From positions 1,317,515-1,381,514 of the forward strand of contig CACRXP010000006.1 in assembly GCA_902702965.1 (NCBI GenBank): a stretch of 64,000 nucleotides of DNA. Direction: 5' to 3'. Position 1 is the stretch's first letter, and each line of letters starts with the position of its first letter. The position numbers and the translations under genes are program-made. This document shows, piece after piece, positions 1 through 10,208 of this stretch. The DNA is from Spirometra erinaceieuropaei (taxonomy: Eukaryota > Platyhelminthes > Cestoda > Diphyllobothriidea > Diphyllobothriidae). The notes beneath the pieces are model-generated. The model searched no databases. It was not told the origin of the DNA and was given only the letters and a program-made list of their open reading frames with translations.

Positions 1-2464
1 ATGTTCCGAATGTCTTTGAGAAAGCATCTTCGTCAAAGTCCACGAACGCACGCTTGATGGAGTACAGTACGGACATTGCGCTTTTTGCCACCCTCGAACA
101 GTGGGCGGATGGCTTTAGGGAACTGGTCGTCAGCACACCAAGGTCCTTTTGGGCTTCGACCTCTTGTAGGGCTGCACCGCCCAGAAAGTAGTTTCTTGTG
201 CTGGCGGATCTGGTTGTGTGGCCTAGGCGAAGTATGCTACATTTGGTAACATTGAACCGCAGGAGCCAACGGTTTGACCACTCCTCCAACCGATTCAGGT
301 TCATCTGCAGTCTGTCTTCGTCGGCAGGACACCGAATTACACTCCATATCTTCATGTCATCAACAAACATTGCCACTTCGCAGTCTAAATCTCTTGCGGC
401 ATCGTCCACGTAGATAAGGAACAAAATGGGTCCCAGTACTGAACCCTGGGGGACACCACTATCGACCATAGCAGGGTCTGATTTTGCCGGACCGATGCAG
501 ACAACCTGGTGTCGACCCACAAGGAAGTTTTCAATCCATTTAAGGAAGTTGCCACTGATCCCTATATTTTTAAGTTTATGTATGAGCCTCTGGTGTGGCA
601 CAGTATCGAACGCCTTCTGGAAGTCGATGAAGGCTATGTGGACCTCGTGCCTGTCGTCGAGAGCTTGGGTCCAGCTCTGGAGAGATTGCAGAAAGTTTGT
701 CGTGCAGGATCTTCCCTTCCGGAACCCATGTTGGCATTTCGATAGTAGGCCGTGAACTTCCATCAGTTCACTCTTTATGATCCTTTCCATCACTTTGCAG
801 AGAATGCATGTCAAGCTTATGGGCCTGTAATTTGTCGTCGCTGCCCTGGTACCTCCTTTGTGTAGCGGAGTAATATGTGCCAGCTTCCAATCGATAGGAA
901 GTGTTCCAGTGTCAAATGACATTTGAAAGAGCATCGACAAAGGCACAGAAAGCTCACTGGGAAGTTCCGTGAGAAGCTTGGGTGGAATCTCGTCGGATCC
1001 CGGTGACTTTGATTCGTTCAATGTCTCCAATTCTCGTCGGACAATGCCTTCTGAGAAGAGTATATCGCTGACTCTTGGGGTCGGCAGTCCTTCTGTGGAG
1101 GGAGAAATGAACCTTGACTCGTTTGTGTAGACTGATTGGAAAAACTGTGAAAAATACGCAGCTTTATCCCTACTATCAGCAATCTCAACGCCATCAGTAG
1201 TCCTTACTAAGAAAATTTGATGCCTGTTCCTTGTACTTCGTCGGAGGTAGCTGTAGAGTAATTTTGGGTTCTGCGTTGCTTTTTGTAGCAAGTTCTTCTT
1301 GAATTCCCGTCGCGTTTTCACGATCAGGTTCTTCAGTTTGTTCCTCTGCGTCTTGTATGTGTTGAAATCTTCAACTTGCCCAGTGACGCAGTATTTTCTC
1401 CACAATTTGTGCTTCCTGTTGATTTCTTTCTTAAGGTTCCTATTTAGCCACCCTGGGCGTTTATTCAGTCTTACACTAGTCAGTGGGCAGTAGTTATTGA
1501 TAAGCTGCAGAAGGACATTCTTGAACAGCTCCCAGTCATCGTTGGCATTTCCCGTAAACAACGAGCCCCAGTCGAGACCGGATAAGTTTGCCCTCATCTG
1601 ATTGAAGTCGCCTTGCCAATCATTCCATCTTTTTTGGTCTGGATAATGCAAAATGGAGAATAACGAATAATCCCACATCAGCATTATGTGATCACTTCCG
1701 CCAAGAGGCGGCATGGAGGTGATCTCGTCTATGCTGTCTGGTCTTTTCGTAAAAACCAGATCAAGGCAGTTTGCCCTTTGTCCTTCACGTGTTCTCGTTG
1801 GGAACATGACATGTTCTGTGAGTGACGCCTTTAATGTTTTGTTCAGTAGACGGTAATCGAATGCCGATTTTGGACCTGACGCTTGGAGGGTATTCCAGTT
1901 TGTTCCTGGTGCGTTGAAGTCACCCATGATCATGATGTTAGGTCGACTGGAAAATTTCTCCAGCTGCTCTAATAGTTGATTGTTGGCGATATGGTCTGTC
2001 CTAGGTGGTCGGTAGACAGTGAGGACATCGAGACACGGGGAACCGGTAGCCTTGATGGTCAACAAAATAGCTTCCGTGTCGCACGCAAACTTGGTGGTGT
2101 TTTCCGACACTGCCAGGCCTTCATTCACATACACAACTATACCACTACTCTGACGATGTTCCCTGTCCCTCCGATAAATCTGGTATCCAGGCAAGGCTAC
2201 TTCGTTTTCGCTAATATTCCCGGACAGCCAGGTCTCGGTTACTGCTAAAACATCCGGAGACAGCTCGGCAAGGCAAAGTTTTAGCTCATCTATTTTCGAT
2301 ATGAGGCTTTGAACATTCGTGTACAAGCACCTGAGTTTTGTGCCAGCCGAATTTCCCGTTGCATTTGTTGCTGTTTTGAGCATTACTCCGTTATCTCGAA
2401 CGCCATGTTTTCTGGGCTGATGGGTTCCACTGATATGCATTGCTTCAATCAGATCACTGGACAT
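1..2464 (-). CDS. ORF2: AP endonuclease-reverse transcriptase, partial at left edge
   Basis: Predicted LINE polyprotein that nicks target DNA and reverse-transcribes its RNA at the nick. I read it codon by codon from the ATG at 2,462-2,464 to base 1: no stop, about 821 residues visible. Endonuclease motifs in order: TNVQSLISKIDELK, ETWL, YRPP, GDFNAPGTNW, NCLDLVFTK and the catalytic GGSDHIM. Reverse transcriptase motifs: KSPGSDEIPPKLL, NYRPISLTC, QHGFRKGRSC, HIAFIDFQKAFDTVPH, SGVPQGSVLGP and QKDLGVL. The active-site box is FVDD (356-367) where LINEs usually have F/YADD; both aspartates are kept. The frame is open upstream to 2,668, but the ATG is favoured because it overlaps the ORF1 stop. 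An intact frame beside a broken ORF1 suggests a fairly young copy. It could still be inactive. Confidence 0.93.
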   Translation of the reverse strand, partial: MSSDLIEAMHISGTHQPRKHGVRDNGVMLKTATNATGNSAGTKLRCLYTNVQSLISKIDELKLCLAELSPDVLAVTETWLSGNISENEVALPGYQIYRRDREHRQSSGIVVYVNEGLAVSENTTKFACDTEAILLTIKATGSPCLDVLTVYRPPRTDHIANNQLLEQLEKFSSRPNIMIMGDFNAPGTNWNTLQASGPKSAFDYRLLNKTLKASLTEHVMFPTRTREGQRANCLDLVFTKRPDSIDEITSMPPLGGSDHIMLMWDYSLFSILHYPDQKRWNDWQGDFNQMRANLSGLDWGSLFTGNANDDWELFKNVLLQLINNYCPLTSVRLNKRPGWLNRNLKKEINRKHKLWRKYCVTGQVEDFNTYKTQRNKLKNLIVKTRREFKKNLLQKATQNPKLLYSYLRRSTRNRHQIFLVRTTDGVEIADSRDKAAYFSQFFQSVYTNESRFISPSTEGLPTPRVSDILFSEGIVRRELETLNESKSPGSDEIPPKLLTELPSELSVPLSMLFQMSFDTGTLPIDWKLAHITPLHKGGTRAATTNYRPISLTCILCKVMERIIKSELMEVHGLLSKCQHGFRKGRSCTTNFLQSLQSWTQALDDRHEVHIAFIDFQKAFDTVPHQRLIHKLKNIGISGNFLKWIENFLVGRHQVVCIGPAKSDPAMVDSGVPQGSVLGPILFLIYVDDAARDLDCEVAMFVDDMKIWSVIRCPADEDRLQMNLNRLEEWSNRWLLRFNVTKCSILRLGHTTRSASTRNYFLGGAALQEVEAQKDLGVLTTSSLKPSAHCSRVAKSAMSVLYSIKRAFVDFDEDAFSKTFGT

Positions 2465-2466
2465 TA
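2462..2466 (-). other. ORF1 stop / ORF2 start overlap, TAATG
   Basis: On the minus strand the ORF1 stop TAA (2,464-2,466) and the ORF2 ATG (2,462-2,464) share one base. ORF1 ends with residues QVSA and ORF2 opens with MSSDLIEAM. Overlapping stop-start pentamers of this kind are known to couple termination and reinitiation in some bicistronic retrotransposon and viral RNAs. That this one does so is inference from position alone. Confidence 0.75.
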
Positions 2467-3807
2467 CGCGCTTACTTGTGGTGCCGCCTTGAGCAGGTGG
2501 TTCAACGAAGGTATGTGTGTTAGCTGAGTAGCTGCCGTCGTTCTTAGTATTACAGGCTGGTTCCACTGAAACGGCATATATTTCCGAACTACCTTCCCCT
2601 TGAAGATAGCCAGATTGTGTTCGCCACAATTCAGTCTTGATTTTAACTCCAAGACAAGTTCCGGCGTTTCAGCCGTTCCGCTGGTGAATAGTCCGGTTGA
2701 AAAAAAACCTGTTTGTGCGTGTTTCTGAGATCGGTTTTTTTTAGAGAGGATCAACTTTATTTGCTCTTTGTTCTCCAGCATAATTTTGAGAGGGCGAGGT
2801 GGTTCTGCAGCTGTCCTGTCTTCAGGACCTTTATTTCAATGTCTGCCTGGAGTAACTGATTTAGTAGACCATGAAAAGAAGCAAGGTCCTCCGAGACACG
2901 GCCTTCAGGTCTGACTGCATTCGATTCCGACAAACCATGAATAACCAGACACTGTTGGCGAGCATGGTCCTCCTTACTTTGCCTTTCCGGTGAATTCGCT
3001 GTATTTGGGCGACGACGATTTGCGGAGTCGTCACTTGGATGCATACTTTTGTTCTCTACCGACTGTCCCGAGCAATCCATCAGGTCTGGCTGTGACTTCA
3101 GAATCCTGTCATGGCGTTTCCCTCTCCCCTCTACCCACGGGTTCGTGTCTTCGCATTCAGATACGTGTTCTATGGTGCGCTCGGGGTGGTTGCCTGAACA
3201 AGAGGGTAAAAGTGGACTGGATGACCCCGGTATATCGTCTCCAGGCAGAAGAGAATTCCCGTCACTTACAGCAAGAGGCTTAGGCGAGATAGCTCCTGCG
3301 CCAGGTAATTTTTGTGTGACATCGCTTAAGACGTATTGCGTGGGAATCGAGTCTGCCCTTATCTGCGGCTTCGTTCCCGTTGTCTTGCTGTTACTGGCGT
3401 CCGCGTTTTGGCTACTGGGTTGCTACTCGTGATAGAAGATGTCCCCGAGGAGATATTTTTCGCGTTTTTTGCGTTTTGCTATTCGTTTTTGGGACTCTGA
3501 CACTGGACACGTTCTGGTCGTCTAGGATCTGTTTCACGACCGTCCTTAAATCAGTAAGCTCCTTTTCGAGTTGTCCTACTTTGATTTGGATATCTGCGCA
3601 CCCAACACAAGGCTCATCTTCGTACCTCACACTTTTTGCGGTAATTACGCTTTTTGCACGCTTGGCTGGTCGTTGGCTGGAAGCGCAGGTAGAGCGAGCA
3701 TAGGTTCTCAGTGCGAAGGACGTCTCACCAGACTTGTCTTCCAACGAGGTGCCGTCGTTGGCCGTACTATTACCGTTAGCTTGCTGAGATTCCATAAGCT
3801 TCGACAT
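2464..3807 (-). pseudogene. ORF1 of element 1, RNA-binding protein broken by two frameshifts
   Basis: The ORF starts at the ATG at 3,807. Its first part has PAKRAKS, then YEDEPCVGC with a CxxC pair, then a short coiled coil (IKVGQLEKELTDLRTVV). That frame stops at 3,412. The next frame is open from just before 3,412 to about 2,757 and carries an RRM-like start (QCLVIHGLSES). The original frame resumes near 2,830 (PPRPLKIMLENKEQIKL) and runs to the TAA at 2,464. So one extra base lies within about a dozen bases around 3,414-3,427 and one missing base near 2,815-2,835; the net frame is restored. The family protein would bind element RNA and help form the particle. Introns are less likely because each shift is one base and no splice sites are needed. 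Confidence 0.82.
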
Positions 3808-3849
3808 GATATAGTAGGTATAATTTCGCTTTCGATGTTATAACAAATA

Positions 3850-5740
3850 CGTCGGCTTGTATATGACGAATTAAAATGAGTATTCAAAACTCAATAAGCG
3901 AAAAAAATACTCAAAATCCGATAAATTTTGTGGAATTTAATCAGAAGCGACTTAGCCCTTTGTAGATCTCGTAGGACTTGACAAACTGCAGACCTTGAAG
4001 GATTTTGAACGATTGGTTTCCTAGGCTGTATAGCCGCGCTTCGGTTGTATAGGCTGAATAGCCGCAATTCGATTGCGTAGTCAGATGCGTAGTCAGTTGG
4101 ACCGTGATGATAAACAAACTGCACTTAATCCAGGTTCCTGGCGAATTTCGATGCGTTAAAAAATATTCCAGAAATGCACAAAGCAATTCTTTACGTTCGG
4201 TTCCAGTATCAATGTCAGAGACGGTAACTGTGAAATGGTAACCAAGTCGAAATAGTCCCATTTGGAGCGCAGAATAATTCTGTTGTGCTTAGTCGGGCTC
4301 AGTTCCAGTCTACTCCTGTCCCACCACCTTGCTGGTTGCTCTTGCTGCCATCCTGAAAATATTGTGCTCGCATCTGCAGCGGATAGGCTCATCCACTTTA
4401 GGGCTTATACCTCGACACGGAACGTTTTGGTTCTTATATACTTCTACCTGCGGGACGGTCCTGTCCCACCCACATATTTGCCTTCCCATGCGCGACGGTC
4501 CCTTTTCCCTTAAAAACTAGCCAAATTAAATTTATTATGCCTTTTTCAAAAGTATGAAGGAGGTTCTTCCGCCGTTCGCAAACTGCTTTTCATATCTGGC
4601 TGTCCATTTTATAAGGACAGACTGTACACTGCAAAGTGTTCGCCTACTCGTTCCAAAATTCCTATGAAAATGCATTTTTGATTTTTACGAAATCTTATGG
4701 CTGCTAAATATAGAACCTTTATTTAATCATCGAATAAAAAGTCAGCAATGAAATGGCGGACACACTTGAAAACTGTAAACTTTGATCTTGCTCGAGATGA
4801 AATGTGCTTTGCTGAATCTCGACCTCACTCTCTGACTTCCCACTTTGAATTTACAACTGACAATCTTTGTTTATACCAATAGACCGCGCTGGTAAACACG
4901 GCGACGTCAGTCTCCTTTGTCTTAGAACCAATATCATACACACGCCTGATCTTTATATTTCATCATCCTTTGGAAATATGTGTTTCGGCCCAGTCATCCT
5001 AACGCGGAATACGAAGACGCGGGTCTGCTGTGTGTGTGATATTTCTTGTTGTGCTGACACGGTAAAACGCTTTGCCAACCCTTCGAATAAGTCGTAGACA
5101 CTCCATCTGACGTACAAATGACCATGGGGATTGCAATTTTCCTGAAATTGGCTCTCATGCAAATGCATCCTCTTCTAAATCTCAGACATTCGTAAGCAAA
5201 CTTTTACACTGGACTTAACTCACTTTCATAACGACAGGGAACGATAATATCTTACATTCAAGTTTTACTAAGCACACCCAGCCTCTATTTATGAGTTGCC
5301 ATCGTGATGCAGGATCCCAAATCACTCTGCAGCCAGCTCGAAATAAGTACAAGGGATAGGTATCAAGCCCACTTAAAAAAAGACTGCCGGGGGTGCTGGA
5401 GTTGTCGAAAGTAGAGTCAAGGTCAAACCGCTGGTTGTAAATCTGAAGATAAGTGGGAGATTAGTTAAGTGGTTTTTTGGGAGATCTAACGATTTTAGCC
5501 CCTGTTTTTTGGCGAAATTTCCTCAAATACAGGCCTATTCACTCAGAACTACCAATTGTCATTTCCTTCTTTAGTTCCGTTAATCTATGCCTGTTGACTA
5601 CCAGTCGCAATCTGCAATTCGCACTTTGTGCATTCGATATCCCTCTAATGATGTATTTTTTTACATTGTTAGCCTCTAGCTGAAAATCAGTCACCTGGTC
5701 TGTCAGAAGTTTCCTTAACTACAACTTGCTTTGAGACAAG
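3850..5740. other. No gene seen; possible 5' UTR and an old repeat
   Basis: No ORF here has recognisable motifs. The part nearest 3,850-4,490 may be the 5' UTR of element 1. At 4,020-4,078 a 28-base unit is repeated about twice. Bases about 4,530-4,745 resemble about 15,930-16,130 (a shared 'AAATTCATATGAAAAT'-like stretch in a similar setting), suggesting an old dispersed repeat. The rest is AT-rich and I see nothing supportable in it. Confidence 0.5.
4020..4078. repeat. Two-copy 28-base tandem repeat
   Basis: The unit beginning TAGGCTGTATAGCCGC is followed directly by a variant beginning TAGGCTGAATAGCCGC, with a shared TTCGGTTG/TTCGATTG end. Each unit contains a GGCT...AGCC inverted pair and could form a short stem. 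It lies upstream of ORF1 of element 1 on the opposite sense. Confidence 0.7.
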
Positions 5741-6730
5741 ATGAGAGCAAAAGCTACAGGTCGACGAAAGCTCTCGATCTCTTTACCTAAGCATGGCTTA
5801 ACTGAATCTAAGTCAGAAGGCATTTCAAGTCAGTCGTTAGCCGTTGTAACTGACAGAGAGCTTAATCTTCAGGCACTTTACAGCAGTAATGATTTTATTC
5901 TAAATTTTGACACTCTGCTCTCAATTCTTGGAAAATTATTCGACGAGAACATCTCCAATATTCCCTGTCAAGAATGCAGACGTTTTGACTCGCGCGTTCG
6001 TCTGATCTCCAGTGAATCTAATGATAGACAAAAACGAGCTCACAACTACTTGTCGAAAAATGTTCCCCGATCTGCTCGGACGGTTGATATTGTGACTAAT
6101 TTCCTGTATTCGTGTGGTTTCAACTACAAAATAGCCGATGCAAAACGCCTGTCCTCCCGCAACAAAAATCCGCTCGGCTTAGTCAAATTATTTTCATCAA
6201 TCCAGATTGACACCATCTTTGCCCATCGACCTGGAAAATGCAAAATATTTCCTTTTTCATGATCGTACTCCTATGGAGCGTAGAATCGGGTCCCTCTTCT
6301 CACGTCTAATGCTCACCAAATCGGTCATAGTACACGTGGCCGTGAGAATTCAGCTGCTCCTACTCTTGCGACATCTGACTCACTCCTTCCACTTACTCCT
6401 ACATCTCCATCTCACTCAGGCCACTTGACGCATTTGTCTGCCCCTAAATTAGCAGTAGCAGCCCCGATTGTCGTTTCTTATCCTCCGGATAGCCCCCTGG
6501 GACGCATAAAATCCGTCTACATCAGCTAGACCGATAACTTCCACTATTCAACAGGGTGCTGCAAGCTCTACAGTTCAGCCATCTGTGGTTTGGCGTCAGA
6601 ACGGTGAGACTCAAAAACTGAATCAGACACCGACCCAAAAGAAAGGTAGTACAGTTCCATTTAGGAGTACGCCGCCTTCTCTTAGATTTACAGCTCAGCC
6701 CGTATACAGACTGCGCAGCTCCAATTATAT
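5741..6730 (+). pseudogene. ORF1 remnant of element 2
   Basis: The reading frame from the ATG at 5,741 runs 173 codons to 6,262. It contains CQEC, then FDSRVRLISSESNDRQKRAHN, then a CGF...AKRL stretch, which resembles the RRM-like core of LINE ORF1 proteins. A shift then moves coding into the frame covering 6,207-6,428, where DRTPMERRIGSLFSR matches the charged helix typical of the ORF1 C-terminal domain. Decayed coding continues to about 6,730. Family role: nucleic-acid chaperone and RNA packaging. Not functional here. Confidence 0.68.
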
Positions 6731-7202
6731 TCCTAAATAATTATTTGTCCTGCGTACCAGTTACTTACTAAAGCCCTACTATATATCCAGCAAATAATTC
6801 ATACGTCAATTGCCCTAAGCCATTTAGCCCCCCAAACTAGTTCAGGCTTCCCACAACTTAAGGCCAACTGCTCTCAGGTAAGTCAACCTAGCTCCTTTGA
6901 CTTCCAACGTAGACCTGGTCTCCCACCCTTTCATTCTTATAGCTGCCTACCCGCCCCCACCAGCCTCTTGGCTCCCTCCTCCTACTCCCCCTCCCCCACA
7001 ATTTAACTACCAACAAGCCTATCCCTATTTAATCCCTCTAGCATTCCAATGCTCGAAAACTATATCCCCACATCCTTTAGATCTCATGCCTAGTCTTCTC
7101 TTGCTGACTTCCCGTACGTCAATAACGCTAGACTAACCGGTACTTATTCTCCAAGCATCATTAATTCACAGATTACTTATCCGCCTTCAAATTTTTTCTT
7201 CT
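6731..7202 (+). other. Spacer between ORF1 and ORF2 of element 2
   Basis: A pyrimidine- and proline-codon-rich stretch with several stops. It probably corresponds to the ORF1-ORF2 spacer or the degenerate N-terminus of ORF2. I see no conserved motif in it. Confidence 0.45.
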
Positions 7203-10200
7203 TAGTACCGTCGAAAATAACCTTTCTGTTCGAAACAAATTATATATTATATTATTGAATGTCAGGTCTGTTATAAACAAGATGACGCAGGTCAGAGCTA
7301 CTGATCTCGAAATGACGCCTGATATCATATAATTCAGTATACGTGAGGGATAGAGGCAGAACCTTGGAAAACCCTATTGACAGATAGACGTATGAAAAAA
7401 AACGCAGATATTTACGTAGCAGTTATGCCAGTCATTGATATCATGTAAATGTTTGACCATCAAGCATAAATTTATCTAGTCTTCTTTTGAAAGTCTCGAC
7501 GTTTTCCGCTAAAACAACGGAGTTCAGCAATTTGTTCTATCCCCCAACCAGCCGGTGGGAGAAGAATTTGGCCCGCAATTCGAGTTTGGCATATTTCGTC
7601 TTCAATTTGTATTGGTGCCCTCGAAGATTTGTCGTCCGCGCCAGTTCAAAGAAATCGTCAAACTGAAGATCACAGTCTAGCCCCCGGACAGAATCTTGGA
7701 CCCATTCTCTCATTTCTGACTCTGTCATGTTTATAGATGACTTCGATTTTTACCGTCAAGACCGCACGACTAGGCGTGGGGCAGTTGTCTTCTTTATCTT
7801 ACAGCCTGTATAAAGCACTCTCCCTATTGCTTGAATGACTCCTCATTTACGGGAAATTTCTGCCTTGCATCTGTTATTCCCTCGCCGCAAAGAAAAGCAA
7901 TTATTGGCTGTATCTACAATCCCCCTGACTCTTCGGCCAGCGATGATTCTCAACTCTGTGAAATCTTTAAATTAATTTCGGAAGCTGCTTTCAATGTTAA
8001 AATAAGCACTGGGGATTTCTACCTTCCTGAAATAGACTGGGTTTTCAATAAATGTCCATTAAAATTCCAGCTCTTCGAAGATATTATCAATTTTTTTAAT
8101 TGGCATCAACTGGTGCGCTTTCCAACAAGAGATAATCACATTTTGGATCTAAACTTTACCAATGACATTGCTCCTCTTTTTGTTGCTTTCATAAAGGACC
8201 TCTTTGACAGTGACCACGTATTAATTCATTGTTTCTTGCCGCTTGCCTTTTCAAAAAAGATTAGCACGGTTCGGACTTACCTAAACTACGTTTCTTTAGA
8301 TAACGACTTAATAAATAACTATATAAGATCATTGGAATCGTGTGGCTTCCTCCCCTGTAGCGGTGCAGCCATTCTTCGGGATGTCATGTCCAATGTTTCC
8401 AAGAATATCCTAGAGTTTGTGGCGCGTAGATATCTCAAGCCGGATTCTTCAGATTCCCTTGTTCCTCATTTTCCTCACAACAGACCATATAATTGAGACG
8501 GCAGCTACGTGATCTATCCACCATTTCTTTATCCGTTCATCTTAGAATCACAGGGATTTCCGAAATGGCCTCAAGGATGCGTAAAGCGCGCGACAGGCAA
8601 AGAGAATCACTTGCTCTGAATGATTCGAACCCTGACAAATCCGTCGTTAATATCTTCCGTCATCGGTCCTCCTCTAAGCGTGGTCACGAACTTCCACCCC
8701 TGTTAAATGATAACAAAGTCTTCCTCACCGATGACACTGACAAGGCGGAGTTGTTTAGTGCTTTCTTTGCAAAACACCTTAATACTGAGTCCGAACCAGT
8801 CCCTTTCTTTCGCTCACTTTTGGATAGGACACTAAGTACAATCGATGTCTCCTCAGATCTCATTAAGAAACACATAAGTCGTTTGAAATACTCACACTGC
8901 TCAGGAACGGACGGGATCCCAAATTCGATTATTAAACAGGCATCCAACCTTCCTCGGTTTATATTTTAAAAGGATTCTTTCCTGAAACATGGAGGACGTC
9001 AATTATCATTCCCGTCTCCAAGTATGGATCTCGGTCCGACGTTAATAACCATCGGGGCGTGCGCAAAATGCTGTCTCCAGCAAAGCTTCTTGAAAGGATT
9101 ATTTTCAATGAAATTCTTGACTTTTGTCTATCTAATCGGCTTCTGAGCTCTAATCAGCATAGATTTTAACCTGAACGACCCTGAGAAACCTGCCACTTGA
9201 CATTTCTTTATCTAATCACTTCTCTTTGCAATGAGCAGCAGTCAGTGGTGGTTATCTACTTTGATCTTAGCAAAGCCTTCGACAAGTTGTCCCATAGACG
9301 TCTTTAAGTAAAATTGGAAGCTCTCGGCACCCGCCGCCTCTACACGACTTCATCGGGTCCTATCTTTCCAACCGATATCAGAAAGTGATGATCGGTAATA
9401 GCTACTCGACACCTCACTCGATCACGAGTGGCGTACTCCAAGGCGTTGTTCTGGATCCTCTAGTCTTCCTTCATTACATCAATGATATTTCGATTGAACT
9501 CGGAAATTCGTAAACTTTTAATTATGCCAATGACCTCAAGTGTGTTGATTCATATTCTAAAGACACCGTAAATACTAGTGTTGGAACAATTTATGACGAT
9601 TTACTACGCTTAAACAAATGGAGTTCAACATGGCAGATGGAGTTTTCATCATTCAGATATAGTTCCATGTCTTCTGGTGCTGTCAAAGTTACCGGTCCCA
9701 TAATTTTTCAGAATAATCCACTCTCAGAATGCTTCATCGCCAAGGACCTAGGTTTAAGTTATGCAAATAAACTTGCTTTATCACCTCATGCAGATAGAAT
9801 CTCCTCCAAAGCCGCACAGATATGCGGAATCATATCGCATAATATTTACCTTCCGGAAATAAAGCTTAGACTTTATCAAATGTTTTTTCTGCCAGTCCTC
9901 GAATACTGCTGTCCTTTTTCGATTTAATGAACGCCTGTGGCCGTAATAAGATCGAAAATGTTCAGAGGGTCTTCACCCGGAAACTGTTCTCTCAAGTCGC
10001 ACCCTGTACCTCTTATACTCAGAGATGTCAGCTGGCGAACATCAGGCTTTTGTGGGCTAGAAGACTCATAGCTGGCCTTTGCTTCCTTTTTCGCATTAAC
10101 TCTAGCTCCAATCTTCCGCTCATTGACACTCTCACTCCGAGAGATCGATCTTATGCCACGCACAACTCCTCCATGGTGATTCCGCTGCCTCTTTGCACTG

Positions 10201-10208
10201 CACTTTAG
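7203..10208 (+). pseudogene. ORF2 remnant of element 2: endonuclease and reverse transcriptase
   Basis: The endonuclease starts near 7,203 (LLLNVRSVINKM at about 7,250) and is interrupted by the nested insertion. It resumes at about 7,746 with DFYRQDRTTRRG, then IYNPPDSS, TGDFYLPEIDW and the catalytic DSDHVLIHC (in the open stretch 7,831-8,496). The linker is 8,493-8,969 with SGTDGIPNSIIKQ. The RT continues with stops and shifts: SVVVIYFDLSKAFDKLSH near 9,245, GVLQGVVLDP near 9,430. At about 9,520 the active-site box reads YAND, losing one catalytic aspartate. The C-terminal region is in two frames, 9,637-9,927 and 9,927-10,208. Non-functional. Confidence 0.85.
7390..7745 (-). mobile_element. 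5'-truncated CR1-like 3' fragment nested in element 2
   Basis: The minus strand encodes a C-terminal stretch (MREWVQDSVRGLDCDLQF, then DFFELARTTNLRGH) that aligns with the end of element 3 ORF2 (RGRECALDFDEFFELAGTDRLRGH at about 15,085-15,160). The frame stops at a TAG at 7,537-7,539, but matching residues continue past it (NKLLNSVVLAENVETFKRRL). The fragment splits the endonuclease of element 2, so it inserted later. Boundaries are approximate and I could not see a clear target-site duplication. Short 5'-truncated copies are the usual product of LINE integration. Confidence 0.8.

Larger units (their letters stand above)
1..3807 (-). mobile_element. CR1-like non-LTR retrotransposon (element 1), 3' end beyond window
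   Basis: Two ORFs in the order expected for CR1-like LINEs read on the minus strand: an ORF1 with a CxxC motif, a coiled coil and an RRM-like core (3,807 to 2,464), then an endonuclease plus reverse transcriptase ORF2 (2,464 to 1). ORF2 has no stop or shift in the window, whereas ORF1 has two frameshifts. The element continues past base 1, so its C-terminus, 3' UTR and 3' tail are not visible. The 5' end is uncertain; a 5' UTR may extend toward about 4,490. It shares ORF1 and ORF2 motifs with element 3 at 11-15 kb, so both are diverged members of one clade. The CR1 assignment rests on domain order and motifs, not on a database search. Confidence 0.9.
5741..10208 (+). mobile_element. Decayed non-LTR retrotransposon (element 2)
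   Basis: Order on the plus strand: ORF1 remnant (5,741 to about 6,730), spacer, endonuclease (from about 7,203), reverse transcriptase and C-terminal region (to 10,208). Its protein motifs are clearly different from elements 1 and 3, so it is a separate CR1/jockey-like lineage. Every domain has stops or shifts and the RT active site is mutated, so it is dead. A piece of another retrotransposon is inserted in the endonuclease at about 7,390-7,745. The 3' UTR probably reaches about 10,670. Confidence 0.85.
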
